Assembly (NCBI RefSeq): GCF_014199625.1
Contig: NZ_JACHNY010000002.1
Span: 1 to 64,000 of the forward strand
DNA: 64,000 bases
Source: Sphingomonas abaci
Lineage (GTDB): Bacteria > Pseudomonadota > Alphaproteobacteria > Sphingomonadales > Sphingomonadaceae
Reading direction: 5' to 3'
Both the position numbers and the translations under genes were made by a program. The notes beneath the pieces were generated by a model that saw only the letters and a program-made list of their open reading frames with translations, made no database searches and was not told the origin of the DNA. Position 1 is the stretch's first letter. Every line of letters starts with the position of its first letter. Positions 6,693 through 14,419 of this stretch are shown piece after piece.

Positions 6693-9046
6693 CCCGTCGT
6701 CCCTAACTGTCCGAAGCGGCGTTGCGCGGCGGGGAGTCCCTTGCGCGCGGCGTCGTTGGTGGCTTGCACGACCTGTCGCGCGTCCTGGCCAGCGCGGGTC
6801 AGGATCTGTGCGGCGAACTGATCGTTCATCACCGCGCCTCGGGCATCGACCTGGATCGTCTGTAGGACGGTCGTACCCGCTACCGCCTGCGCTGCTGCCT
6901 TCTGTCCCAGCGGAATGACAGTGCCGCCTTGGGCGCCCATCCGCAGCAGTTCAACACCACCGCGACCCTCATTGACCCGCACAGTCTGGCCAGGCGCTAC
7001 GTAGCCGCCGGAGGCGCGGCCGAACAGCTTGCCGATCGACGAGAATAGACCCCCGACGGCACCACTAGTCGAACCGTCAGCCTTGCCAAACAGGCTGTCA
7101 GCAAGCGGACCGATAATCTTGCGTTGGATGCCAATGCGGATCAGCTCGCCAACGATCTGCCCGAACGCGCCCTTGAGGCCCAGTGCGGCGGTAGTCGCAC
7201 GGGTCAGCTCGTCAGTGACCGCCTCAAGAGCATCAACCTTGACCGCGTCAATACTGGCGTTGAGATTGTCGACACCATCTATGGAACGGCGATAACGCTC
7301 ATAGGGCGACCGGTAACGCTGGTCGATAGCGGTCCGGCCGGCGCTCTCAAGGGCCGGCAAGGAATCCTTGGTGATCTGCGCCTGCTTGCGCTGGGCATCG
7401 GAATATCGCCCCGTCGTATCCTTGAGGATTGCATCCTGCTCAATGCGTAGCTGCTTGAACCTGATGTCCAGCAACTGGCGCTCAAGCCGCTTCCGCTCAT
7501 CCAGGCTTTCAGAAATGCCAAGGGTCGCCTGTAGCTGGTCCGCGTCGGCATTGAGCTGGGTCTGCGCAATGGCCTTCTGCTCGTCCGCACGACGACGCAC
7601 TTCTTCGCTGTTGATGTTCAGGAGCTGGATGTCGGCTGCCTGCTTGGCCAGGCGCCGCAGATTGTCGGCCTGCTCAGCGGAGTACTTCTTCGCGCTCTCG
7701 TCTGCGTCGATCTGAGCATTGCGCTTCGCCAAGGCGCTTTCCACCTCCTGCCGTGAATATTCTGCGAGCTTGCCGGCGTCGACCTCCTGCAACCGGCTGG
7801 CCTGAATAATGGCCTGGTTCAGAGACTCCATCTCTGTGTTGTAGGCTTCGTTGTTACGCACCTCACGGACACGCTGAGCCTCGGCTCGTCGGGCGAGCAC
7901 CTCTGCCGAGGGCCCGCGCTTCTTGCGCTCGCTTTCAGCAATAGCCTTCTGCTCGGCCGCGAGATTAGTATCGATCCGCGTTCGCCCCTCTCGGTATCGC
8001 CGCGCGGCTGCCTCTCGCTGCTCATTCGTTTTGGCAGCCGTCTGAGCGGCTACGTAAGCGTCTCGCAGCCGGCCCAGCGCTTGAGCATGGCGGTCGGTCG
8101 CTGCGGCGCTTTTGTCCGACGCCGCGGCTGCTCGCATGTCCAGAAGCGGGATTGATGCCTGGACCACTGCACCTTGAGCCTCAGCGACAGCTCTACGCGC
8201 CAGAGCGACACGCTTATCCGCATCTGCCTCACGCTGCTTGGCTGCGAAATAGCGCTGAGAGTTTGCAGCGGCCGCACCAGCACCACCCGCCGTAGCCGCT
8301 GTCGAGAAACCGCCGTTCTCTCGACGAACCTCGGCTTGGGCCAATGACGCTTGAGCCAACTCCGCGCGCAAGTTCTGGATCGTTGTCTGCCGCAACGCTG
8401 CGGCCGCGGCTAGCGCCGACTGCGCAACCTGAAGCTGAGTTTGGTTCTGCTCCTTCAGTTTCTCGTTCAGTTTGGCGCTCGCATCGGCTGCGCCTTCCAA
8501 GCTGCGAGCGAAGATGACTTCCGCCTGCTCTGCCATGCGGCTGGATTGCGCGGTGTCCGCCAGCTTTGCCGTCAGGCTCTCAATCGTCTCGCCACCCTCA
8601 AGCGCTTTGCCAAGCAGGATGCCAAGAGCCGATCCGGCCGCGAGCAGCGCAGCGCCCCAAGGGCCTGCGAAGAACGTCGCTACAGCCGCAGCCTTGCCGC
8701 CAGTATCCGCCAATGCGTCTGCGACCTGGGGAGCCTGCTGAGACAGGATCAGGAACGGGTTTTGCCCGCCGGTAAGCCCGACACCGATGTCGCTGATCTG
8801 TCGGCCTAGGTTGCGGCTGGCGTTGGCGGCTCTGGCGGAACCGGCTTCAATGTCGTTTGCCGCTCGCTTGAATGCCCCGCCCATCGCAGCAGCAGACTCC
8901 TGCACCTGCGCTTCCGCCTGAGCCGCGGCCTTCTCAATCTTCGACATGCCGGACTGCGACGTCGAGGCCGCACCGTTGATGTTAGCAGTGTAGCCGTCCG
9001 TCTTGGCCAGCAACTCCACAACGACGCTATCAGCAGTGACCGCCAT
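6689..9046 (-). CDS. Tail tape measure protein
   Basis: Encodes 785 residues, the longest gene of the tail block. It is dominated by Ala/Gln/Glu/Arg-rich coiled coil (about 150-560), with a hydrophobic stretch (AAAVATFFAGPWGAALLAAG, about 122-141) and a Gly-rich C-terminus. N-terminal ISDIGVGLTGGQNPFLILSQ is typical of lambda GpH/GTA gp11-type tape measures. At about 0.15 nm per residue the tail would be near 115-120 nm. Its ATG lies inside the end of the frameshifted chaperone frame. It determines tail length and probably helps DNA passage through the inner membrane. Confidence 0.9.
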   Translation of the reverse strand: MAVTADSVVVELLAKTDGYTANINGAASTSQSGMSKIEKAAAQAEAQVQESAAAMGGAFKRAANDIEAGSARAANASRNLGRQISDIGVGLTGGQNPFLILSQQAPQVADALADTGGKAAAVATFFAGPWGAALLAAGSALGILLGKALEGGETIESLTAKLADTAQSSRMAEQAEVIFARSLEGAADASAKLNEKLKEQNQTQLQVAQSALAAAAALRQTTIQNLRAELAQASLAQAEVRRENGGFSTAATAGGAGAAAANSQRYFAAKQREADADKRVALARRAVAEAQGAVVQASIPLLDMRAAAASDKSAAATDRHAQALGRLRDAYVAAQTAAKTNEQREAAARRYREGRTRIDTNLAAEQKAIAESERKKRGPSAEVLARRAEAQRVREVRNNEAYNTEMESLNQAIIQASRLQEVDAGKLAEYSRQEVESALAKRNAQIDADESAKKYSAEQADNLRRLAKQAADIQLLNINSEEVRRRADEQKAIAQTQLNADADQLQATLGISESLDERKRLERQLLDIRFKQLRIEQDAILKDTTGRYSDAQRKQAQITKDSLPALESAGRTAIDQRYRSPYERYRRSIDGVDNLNASIDAVKVDALEAVTDELTRATTAALGLKGAFGQIVGELIRIGIQRKIIGPLADSLFGKADGSTSGAVGGLFSSIGKLFGRASGGYVAPGQTVRVNEGRGGVELLRMGAQGGTVIPLGQKAAAQAVAGTTVLQTIQVDARGAVMNDQFAAQILTRAGQDARQVVQATNDAARKGLPAAQRRFGQLGTTG

Positions 9047-9646
9047 TGCGAGCCTCCATCAACTTGTTCAGGCGCACCGGGTCTGCCGGGGCGCGGGTGG
9101 TGTCATGCGCGTCGTTCCACCACCAAAGCCGCGCTTCGTATTCCCACCACGTCAACTCTCGCCAGTCGGCTCCGATGGCGCTGGCGTTGGCGATGACCCG
9201 CGCGAAGTCGATCTTTTCGGCCGGGTCTGACGCCTTACCGGCTGCGCTTTTTTTTTAGGCGGCTGATACCCTTCGATCCGCGCGCCTAGAATGGCCGCAG
9301 CGGTGGCCCAGGCTTCGCGAAGGGGTGCGTGGTGGCTGTAGCGCTCGACTAGCAGCTTCGCTGTCAGCGCGGACACAGCGACGGGCTGCCCATCTACGAC
9401 GCCCTGGCCTCCGCCAATCAAGGCAAGCCGGATCGTCTCAAACAGATCCTCGACGAACGCCTCCCCCTCGGCAGGGACGGCGATTGACTGACCGTCGAGC
9501 AGGTAGCGACCTTGCAGCACCCGACCGTAAATCTTGAACACGCCGGTTCCGCGCTTCTCCTGCAACTCGGCAAGCTGCGGAAGCTTCAGGTCGAACAAGT
9601 ACTCACCGTCGCCATAGTGGAGCGTCAGGGCAGTGGCTGGCGTCAC
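9030..9646 (-). CDS. Tail assembly chaperone, -1 frameshift fusion product
   Basis: The minus-strand gene beginning at 9646 reaches codons AAA AAA AAA (9256-9248). Reading on in the -1 frame from 9248 gives 72 further residues (SAAGKASDPAEKIDFARVI..., then DWRELTWWEYEARLWW) and stops at 9032-9030, seventeen bases inside the tape-measure gene. This extension has the look of a real tail-assembly protein (GTA gp10a/lambda GpT-like) and fills the otherwise empty 9047-9151 gap. The product would be about 205 residues. This is the classic G/GT arrangement, in which a small fraction of ribosomes makes the longer chaperone that recruits the tape measure. The frame is seen directly; the frameshifting itself is inferred. 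Confidence 0.8.
9152..9646 (-). CDS. Tail assembly chaperone, zero-frame product (GTA gp10-like)
   Basis: Encodes 164 residues. The N-terminus (YGDGEYLFDLKLPQLAELQE) and FVEDLFETIRLALIGGG are characteristic of the gene-transfer-agent gp10/tail tube-associated family. After the A9 tract the zero frame becomes a low-complexity basic tail (QPPKKKAQPVRRQTRPKRS), typical of a frameshift gene whose conserved sequence continues in the other frame. It overlaps the tail tube gene upstream by ATGA (9643-9646). It acts as the G-type chaperone during tail polymerisation. Confidence 0.85.
   Translation of the reverse strand: MTPATALTLHYGDGEYLFDLKLPQLAELQEKRGTGVFKIYGRVLQGRYLLDGQSIAVPAEGEAFVEDLFETIRLALIGGGQGVVDGQPVAVSALTAKLLVERYSHHAPLREAWATAAAILGARIEGYQPPKKKAQPVRRQTRPKRSTSRGSSPTPAPSEPTGES
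9248..9256 (-). other. A9 slippery sequence for -1 frameshifting
   Basis: Nine consecutive A residues on the coding strand (9256 down to 9248) cover three in-frame AAA lysine codons, which satisfies the X-XXY-YYZ slippage rule with A-AAA-AAA. It is preceded by CCT and followed by GCGCAGCCGG, which could form a small downstream structure. It is a conspicuous homopolymer in a GC-rich phage, at the point where the conserved sequence switches frame. Transcriptional slippage on A9 is an alternative way to give the same fusion. Confidence 0.8.
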
Positions 9647-10086
9647 GCAGCCGGCGTCCAGCCCAGATCGCCTTCACCCGCGATGGTGATCTCGGAGCCG
9701 CTGTCGCCCGAGCGCTGGAGGTTGAGGTTCTTGGCGGTCATGACGCCCGTACCATCGAACGTGCCCAGCAGGTTGCCTGCGTCCGTGCCGTCATACTGGA
9801 TCGCGTCGATCTCGTACTGGCGATGCTGGCCCAGCATACCCTTGAGAGCGGTGATCTGATCGGCGTTCGACAGCCCCGAGCCGGTCACATCCCACTGAAT
9901 GCCGGTAGTGCGGATGGAACGGGTCGGCACCTTGCCGGGCTTGTCGCATTCCGTGCGGAAACGGTCGCTGGTGTTCGCCGTCTCGTTGATGGTGACGTTC
10001 TCAATCCCGCAGAGGATGACGCGAGCGCCGCCACCGGTCGGGACCGCGTAGATGATCGCCGCATCAATTTCAGTGGGATAGGACAT
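9643..10086 (-). CDS. Major tail tube protein
   Basis: Encodes 147 residues, beta-rich and Gly/Thr/Asp-rich (ITINETANTSDRFRTEC, then a GSEITIAGEGDLGW end), consistent with a siphovirus tail tube (TP901-1/GTA gp9-like) subunit. It sits directly before the frameshifted chaperone and tape measure, the canonical location. A strong GGAGG ribosome-binding site precedes the ATG, suiting a highly expressed structural protein. Leader-element copy 3 lies 48 nt upstream. Confidence 0.75.
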   Translation of the reverse strand: MSYPTEIDAAIIYAVPTGGGARVILCGIENVTINETANTSDRFRTECDKPGKVPTRSIRTTGIQWDVTGSGLSNADQITALKGMLGQHRQYEIDAIQYDGTDAGNLLGTFDGTGVMTAKNLNLQRSGDSGSEITIAGEGDLGWTPAA

Positions 10087-10134
10087 GCAAGCCTCCGGAG
10101 TTTACCGAAGGCTAAGGCTGGCTGGGTCAGCGGC

Positions 10135-10147
10135 TTACCGCCGTCAG
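10135..10147 (-). promoter_or_regulatory. Late-gene leader element, copy 3
   Basis: Minus strand CTGACGGCGGTAA, with the TGA serving as stop codon of the small lipoprotein gene. The following GCCGC could close a short hairpin GCGG-TAAG-CCGC. It lies 48 nt before the ATG of the tail tube gene. Confidence 0.7.
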
Positions 10148-10452
10148 CGCCCCCTACTTGGTGGCATGCTGGTGAGATCGTCGCCTGTAGGAATGGCGCT
10201 GCCTGACCCTAGGTCAGTTTTGAGCTTGTCGTTCAGGCAATAAGCCTCGGCAGCTAGGTGCGCGCTACGGTAATTCCGCTCGTCATTCTCAACAAGGTAT
10301 GCCTGCGCCACACGGCGTTTTGCCTCGCAGGTGGCCGCCGTGTCTCCGGTGCGCTCGACCATCCCAGCCTGCTTCTCAGCCACTGCGGATTGCTTCTCGC
10401 AGCCTACAACCATAAGCGCCAACGATAGTGACAGCACGGCTAACCTACGCAT
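10144..10452 (-). CDS. Small phage-encoded lipoprotein
   Basis: Encodes 102 residues with a lipoprotein signal peptide: MRRLAVLSLSLALMVVGC ends in a lipobox (VVGC), so the mature chain would start at Cys18. The mature part contains two more cysteines and an acidic/basic mix. A lipoprotein inside the head-tail operon is not a virion component in known siphoviruses. Candidates are superinfection exclusion (blocking the receptor or DNA entry), a spanin outer-membrane subunit, or lysogenic conversion. It is co-transcribed with tail completion and tail tube genes and overlaps the upstream gene by eight bases. Confidence 0.75.
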   Translation of the reverse strand: MRRLAVLSLSLALMVVGCEKQSAVAEKQAGMVERTGDTAATCEAKRRVAQAYLVENDERNYRSAHLAAEAYCLNDKLKTDLGSGSAIPTGDDLTSMPPSRGR

Positions 10453-10759
10453 TGTCAGTGTCCTTGGCCTTCCGAGCTATCATAGCGGTTCGCAATCTGA
10501 TCTGCTCACGCTGGAACTGCGCCTCAAACTCGCGAGCGGGGTCTACAGCAGGCGGCGGATCAAGGTCGAGCAATACGCAGCGAAGCCTGTGTGCTACCAT
10601 CTCGTGCACGCCGACCTCATGTTGCGGCGCACGCCCGGCTAAGGTGTCGTACTCCGACGCTATGGCGAGCACATCATCCTCGCTGACGACGCCCGCCCGG
10701 ACGATCAGCTTTAGGACTGCCTCGCTTACGCCAGCGGTGATGCGATCTTCGTCGTCCAC
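10445..10759 (-). CDS. Hypothetical phage protein of the tail-completion block
   Basis: Encodes 104 residues from a GTG start. It is Asp/Glu/Arg-rich and largely helical by appearance (VSEAVLKLIVRAGVVSEDDV; EFEAQFQREQIRLRTAMIAR). It lies between the DUF3168-like tail completion gene and the lipoprotein gene. No family was recognised. It may be a small assembly factor. Confidence 0.6.
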   Translation of the reverse strand: MDDEDRITAGVSEAVLKLIVRAGVVSEDDVLAIASEYDTLAGRAPQHEVGVHEMVAHRLRCVLLDLDPPPAVDPAREFEAQFQREQIRLRTAMIARKAKDTDNA

Positions 10760-10768
10760 TCTGCTTGT

Positions 10769-11215
10769 TTAAACGGTCTGGCTGGTCATGCAACGGATGC
10801 GGAAGTTCTGCACGGTGTGAAACGCATCGGAATCACCGCCGTCGACTAGCAACTGCGAACCGGTCCACCGGAATGCTGCCGTGCCGCCTGGGATGTCTGC
10901 TAGGTATCCGTCTAAGGCCGCAGCGATTGCGGCACCGAGGCGAGATGCGTGATCCTCAGCCCATTCAACCTCGCGCCCGTCCTCCTCTCGCTTCTTGGCG
11001 AACCCATGCACAGCCACCACGCCCTCAGAGCCATCTAGGCACGAGGCTCGTAACGGGGTGAGCGTGATTGCGCCCCAGAGAGTGAACGGGAACGGCGGGT
11101 CTTTGGGCGGCGTCTGACCGTAGACACGATTGCCTACGATCAGCGTAACCGCTTCCGAAGCAAGCAGCCGGGCCCGGGCGGCTCGCCGAATGTTGAGTGT
11201 GCTGTCGATCGCCAT
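10769..11215 (-). CDS. Tail completion protein, DUF3168-like
   Basis: Encodes 148 residues. The pattern of an N-terminal helix (RRAARARLLASEAVTLIVGN), then RVYGQTPPKDPPFPFTLWG, and a later ADIPGGTAAFRWTGSQLLVDG is characteristic of DUF3168/gp17 tail terminator proteins. The start codon overlaps the previous stop as TGATG (11215). It forms the ring that ends tail tube growth and joins the tail to the connector. Confidence 0.8.
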   Translation of the reverse strand: MAIDSTLNIRRAARARLLASEAVTLIVGNRVYGQTPPKDPPFPFTLWGAITLTPLRASCLDGSEGVVAVHGFAKKREEDGREVEWAEDHASRLGAAIAAALDGYLADIPGGTAAFRWTGSQLLVDGGDSDAFHTVQNFRIRCMTSQTV

Positions 11216-11652
11216 CAGCCCGTTACCTTCCCGCCCTTAGCGATATGAGCGACTGCGCGCCGGACCAGTTCTGTTACAGCGTCCCGCGTAGCAGCGACGG
11301 CAGGCCGCATATACGGCCGCTCGGCCATCTTGCTGGTCCCGAACTCCAAGGCGGCTGCATAGGGCGCGTTTGACGATACCTCTACGCGCAGCAGCTCAAG
11401 TTGGACATTCTCGATGTCCCTGCGCAGGCCTCCAAATTCCTCATTTGGGGGCTGCCCCGGCAAGCTGCGGACATGCTGGTGCTTGCCGCCCTTCTGCCCG
11501 CCGGCAGACCCCCGCGTAATGCTACCTTGCGCTTCATCCTTGACTAGATCGCCACCTGCGAACAGCGCAGCACCAACCTGCCGCTGCGCCTCTGCGCTCA
11601 CCATAAACTTGAGGCGTGCGGCATGGGCCTTGCCGCCGGTGATCTTAGGCAC
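11215..11652 (-). CDS. HK97 gp10-like head-tail/tail completion protein
   Basis: The GTG at 11652 is chosen as the start because the product then begins VPKITGGKAHAARLKFM, the usual opening of this family; the frame can open further upstream at 11709. The product is 145 residues. The central NAPYAAALEFGTSKMAERPYMRPA is the HK97 gp10 hallmark (Y-A--LE-GT---PFMRPA). It is coupled to the DUF3168-like gene by TGATG. It is likely a minor tail protein linking connector and tail. Confidence 0.8.
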   Translation of the reverse strand: MPKITGGKAHAARLKFMVSAEAQRQVGAALFAGGDLVKDEAQGSITRGSAGGQKGGKHQHVRSLPGQPPNEEFGGLRRDIENVQLELLRVEVSSNAPYAAALEFGTSKMAERPYMRPAVAATRDAVTELVRRAVAHIAKGGKVTG

Positions 11653-11799
11653 GCCGCGTTGCTCTCTGAGTAATAAACCGCCACTGTTCAAACGGAGAAA
11701 CGGCGCCACGTGCCTGCATCGCAGTGCCTACGCCTGCGATCTCGTGGCCGAGATGGCGGTGACTCGACTCTTGCGCTCGTTTAGCCGCACAATGGCGGG

Positions 11800-12042
11800 A
11801 TGCGCGATTCACCGACAGACCACCAAGGACGAATGAAAGCCCTGCTATTGCGAGGGTGGGAACTGAAAGAAAGCGACCACGGAGCCGCGATGATTCTGGG
11901 GCTTGAAGTGACGACCCCAGAGGGTGAAACGCTGGTTGTTGGTCAGCCGCCGGTACTTGTATCGATAGAGCACTGCCGCCAACTAGCGGCGAACCTTCTC
12001 GAAGTTGCAGATCGATTGTCCGGGAACGTAGGCCGAGCATAG
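11800..12042 (+). CDS. Small plus-strand cargo gene (moron candidate)
   Basis: Encodes up to 80 residues; ATG at 11833 (69 residues, MKALLLRGWELKESDHGAA...) is the better start because AAGGA precedes it. The product ends LEVADRLSGNVGRA and looks like a small alpha/beta protein with a coherent, non-shadow composition. It points against all surrounding late genes and fills a 430-bp gap in the minus-strand operon, which suggests an independently transcribed insertion. No family or function was recognised. Confidence 0.6.
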   Translation: MRDSPTDHQGRMKALLLRGWELKESDHGAAMILGLEVTTPEGETLVVGQPPVLVSIEHCRQLAANLLEVADRLSGNVGRA

Positions 12043-12081
12043 GGCGCAAGTCAGTAGCAAATGAAGCCGAACCACTAATCA

Positions 12082-12447
12082 TCACACCCTCCGCCCCCGA
12101 CAGTCCCAATACGCCTCCATCGGATCGAGCACAGCAGTCTGGATAGACCACCGCCGCCCGCCAACCTCGACCGTCGCATCCGTATCGATCGCGCGCGGCA
12201 AGCCGGCCGCCAGGATCAGCAGTCGGACGTCCGTGTCGATATACCCCTCTGCCGACCGCATCGCCTCCGTAGCGCTGTCGACCTGGCACAGGCAGGGCAT
12301 CTCGTAGGGGATGCCCGGCTCGACGATCGATCCGCCATCGTCGACCACGGGCTCGCCAGGCCAGCGCGCAACCGCGTCCTTGTGTGCGCCCAGGCCAGCA
12401 CGGGAGAACCGGTCAGCGATGCCGGCGAAGGCGCCAGCGATGGTCAC
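12082..12447 (-). CDS. Head-tail joining protein candidate
   Basis: Encodes 121 residues, with an N-terminal helix (AGAFAGIADRFSRAGLGAHK), a central beta region and a C-terminal VEVGGRRWSIQTAVLDP that resembles connector/stopper proteins. It overlaps the DUF4054 connector gene by ATGA (12444-12447) and precedes the gp10-like gene, matching the adaptor-stopper-completion order. The assignment is mainly by position. Confidence 0.6.
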   Translation of the reverse strand: MTIAGAFAGIADRFSRAGLGAHKDAVARWPGEPVVDDGGSIVEPGIPYEMPCLCQVDSATEAMRSAEGYIDTDVRLLILAAGLPRAIDTDATVEVGGRRWSIQTAVLDPMEAYWDCRGRRV

Positions 12448-12818
12448 AGGCAGCCGACCAGCATGGGCCCGCCAGCGTTCCGGCGAAGCATGATGGCGAA
12501 GTCCTGCCCGTAGCGCGTCGAGGCATAGCCGGCAGTCAGCGAACGGTTCGCCGCGGCGTCGGACACAGACACATCCATGCTGGCGCTTTTGAACTTGGTC
12601 ACGCCGGCCGGGAGCTGGTCAGCCTCGCTCTTGGCGATCCCCGGAACGTCGTTGACCGCCATGTTGTGCGCAGCCAGCGCCAGCAATGCCGGGTCCTCGT
12701 CAGGTCCCCATGCTACCGTCACGATCCGGCGCGCGTCGTCCAGCCAATAGTCGATGTCGTCATTCGCGACACCGGCGAATTCCCGATACCGGATGCGGAG
12801 CTCGCGTGCTGTGACCAT
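12444..12818 (-). CDS. Head-tail connector, DUF4054-like
   Basis: Encodes 124 residues. YREFAGVANDDIDYWLDDARRIV at the start and LALAAHNMAVNDVPG in the middle match the DUF4054 adaptor family (gp6-like). The C-terminal AGYASTRYGQDFAIMLRRNAGG is also typical. It probably forms the adaptor ring under the portal. Leader-element copy 4 lies 32 nt upstream of the ATG. Confidence 0.75.
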   Translation of the reverse strand: MVTARELRIRYREFAGVANDDIDYWLDDARRIVTVAWGPDEDPALLALAAHNMAVNDVPGIAKSEADQLPAGVTKFKSASMDVSVSDAAANRSLTAGYASTRYGQDFAIMLRRNAGGPMLVGCL

Positions 12819-12850
12819 GCTCTATCCTGTGGGCAGGGAGGGCGAGGGGG

Positions 12851-12863
12851 TTACCGTCGTCAG
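12851..12863 (-). promoter_or_regulatory. Late-gene leader element, copy 4
   Basis: Minus strand CTGACGACGGTAA, one mismatch from the consensus. The TGA is the stop codon of the fibre-like gene. It lies 32 nt before the ATG of the DUF4054 connector gene and is followed by C-rich CCCCCTCGCCCTCCCTGCCC. Confidence 0.65.
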
Positions 12864-13591
12864 GTGACGCGGTAGACGGCGATCGGCATGGAGTAGGCCG
12901 CAGCGATGCCAAGCGCGGGTGTGTAGTAGCCAACGCTGACGTTGCCTGCGCTTGCCGGGTAGACATTTACCACCTCACAGCCGCTGGACGGCGCGGCCGT
13001 CGGAGCAAATACGAGAAGGTCGGCCGCCTGGACGCCTGCTAGCGTGAAAGTCTTGCGCTTCATGCCGACAGCGAGCGCGACGAGCAGCGTTTCCGCCACG
13101 TTCAGGTTGCCGATGAACTCCATGCGCCCGGACGGCAGCGGGTGAACGTGATCCTCGCGCGCGGCATTGCTGGAGGTGCCAGCCGTGACAGTGCCGAGCG
13201 CCTTGGGTGCCGCGGTGCCAAGTGGCGTCGGCGCCGGTATCGTGGGACGGTCCGTTATGTCCGTCCAGACATGGGTATGCGCAGCGGGTGGGAACGTCGC
13301 GGGCTTGCCGGTGATCTCGGTCCACCCGTGCGTGTGAGCCGAAGGAGCGAAGGTTGCCGGTTTGTCGGTGATGTCCGCCCAGAGGTGCGTGTGAGCAGCC
13401 GGCGGGTACAGGTTCGGCTTGCTCGTGATGTCGCCCCAGGCGTGAGTATGGGCGCTAGGCGGAAAACTGGCTGGGACGTTGGTCAGGTCGGACCATGGAT
13501 GCGTGTGGGCAGCAGGCGGGAACACAGCAGGGCGGCCGGGCAGGGTAGCCCACGTCACCCGCACACCGATGCCGAGGGACCGGAGCGTCAC
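12860..13591 (-). CDS. HTH-repeat fibre protein
   Basis: The GTG at 13591, overlapping the upstream stop as GTGA, is chosen over a TTG at 13609; the product is 243 residues. Residues about 15-125 carry five near-perfect repeats of AHTHxWxDITxKPxxFPP. His-x-His motifs of this kind bind metal in trimeric phage fibres such as T4 gp37. A further DHVHPL follows, then a beta-rich C-terminal domain (about 150-243). The gene lies between capsid and connector genes, not in the tail-fibre slot, so it may be a head fibre or a neck fibre. Confidence 0.75.
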   Translation of the reverse strand: MTLRSLGIGVRVTWATLPGRPAVFPPAAHTHPWSDLTNVPASFPPSAHTHAWGDITSKPNLYPPAAHTHLWADITDKPATFAPSAHTHGWTEITGKPATFPPAAHTHVWTDITDRPTIPAPTPLGTAAPKALGTVTAGTSSNAAREDHVHPLPSGRMEFIGNLNVAETLLVALAVGMKRKTFTLAGVQAADLLVFAPTAAPSSGCEVVNVYPASAGNVSVGYYTPALGIAAAYSMPIAVYRVT

Positions 13592-13965
13592 TGCCCCATC
13601 CCGTACCAAAGCCGCAAACTCACCAGCGCGCTATCCGCCGGCACGTCGGGCGCGATCGGCATCGACAGCGCGATAGCCGACATGAAGAACGGGTACTGCG
13701 TCGAGAAGACGCCCCAGAAGCCAGGCGGGAGAAGCCAGTCCAGGCCATCAGCCTGCGCGAGCAACGGCTTGGTCGGGTCGGGTGATCCGGTCGGCCGCGA
13801 CGTGCCTCGCAGCCCCACGCAGCAGGTGTTCGGGTTGAACACGGCGAACGCGTTGTAGGACGGCTGGATGAAGCCGGCAGGCACGGTTGTTGCGTTCGCC
13901 TCGGTGGGCGCGTTGACGACGGCAACGGCGATGGCGCGCGTCATGCGGCGGAAGGCGATGCTCAT
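13588..13965 (-). CDS. Virion-associated protein, unknown
   Basis: Encodes 125 residues, beta-rich and Pro/Ala/Phe-rich (FIQPSYNAFAVFNPNTCCVGL, then LPPGFWGVFSTQYPFFM). It overlaps both neighbours by four bases (ATGA at 13962-13965 and GTGA at 13588-13591) and is thus part of a tightly coupled triplet with the HTH-repeat fibre. It may be an assembly partner or anchor of that fibre. No family was recognised. Confidence 0.6.
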   Translation of the reverse strand: MSIAFRRMTRAIAVAVVNAPTEANATTVPAGFIQPSYNAFAVFNPNTCCVGLRGTSRPTGSPDPTKPLLAQADGLDWLLPPGFWGVFSTQYPFFMSAIALSMPIAPDVPADSALVSLRLWYGMGQ

Positions 13966-14402
13966 GGCGCATACCCCAGATTGAGGCCCTGAATATCACC
14001 GGCCATCAGGCCCGGCGCGTCATCCGGAATGAGCGCGAACGCCAGCCCCTGCGTGAAGCGGATCCCGGTCGGGTAGACGCGGTTCGCTGGCGTCAGGCCA
14101 GGCACGTAGACCGTCCACTTGGGCTCGTCCGTGCCGACCACCGGCACAGCCGCCTTGTCGTAGAACTGGATCGACACGCCGGACGTACGCGCGTTGTAAG
14201 CATCAACGCTGACCAGCGAGTGAGAGCCGGTTGCTACCAGCTTGGCGTTCGTACCGTCTACCGCAGGCGGCATGCTGTAGGTCGAGGTGATGGCGGGGGC
14301 GCTGGCGGTGGTCGACGGGCTGCTAGGAGCGGCCGCGACCGGCAACTCGCGCAACACCCCAGCGCTGTCCCGGTAATATTCGATACTGCCCACATCGGCC
14401 AT
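13962..14402 (-). CDS. Virion-associated protein, unknown
   Basis: Start set at ATG 14402, which has a TAGGAGGG ribosome-binding site; a longer frame exists but lacks one. The product is 146 residues. A Ser/Thr/Pro/Ala linker (about 20-45) separates a short N-terminal segment from a beta-rich C-terminal domain (TGIRFTQGLAFALIPDDAPG). It is the first gene after a terminator-like hairpin and is coupled to the next gene by ATGA. The context suggests a capsid or fibre attachment protein. Confidence 0.6.
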   Translation of the reverse strand: MADVGSIEYYRDSAGVLRELPVAAAPSSPSTTASAPAITSTYSMPPAVDGTNAKLVATGSHSLVSVDAYNARTSGVSIQFYDKAAVPVVGTDEPKWTVYVPGLTPANRVYPTGIRFTQGLAFALIPDDAPGLMAGDIQGLNLGYAP

Positions 14403-14419
14403 ATTCCGCCCTCCTACGC

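Noticed and set aside
11645-12289. 214-residue minus-strand frame spanning the gap near 12 kb
   Set aside because: Overlaps the connector and gp10-like genes in another frame and opposes the better supported small plus-strand gene; composition is shadow-like.
12975-13530. CRISPR-like direct repeats
   Set aside because: The repeats are in frame and encode AHTHxWxDITxKP units of a fibre protein; there are no spacers.
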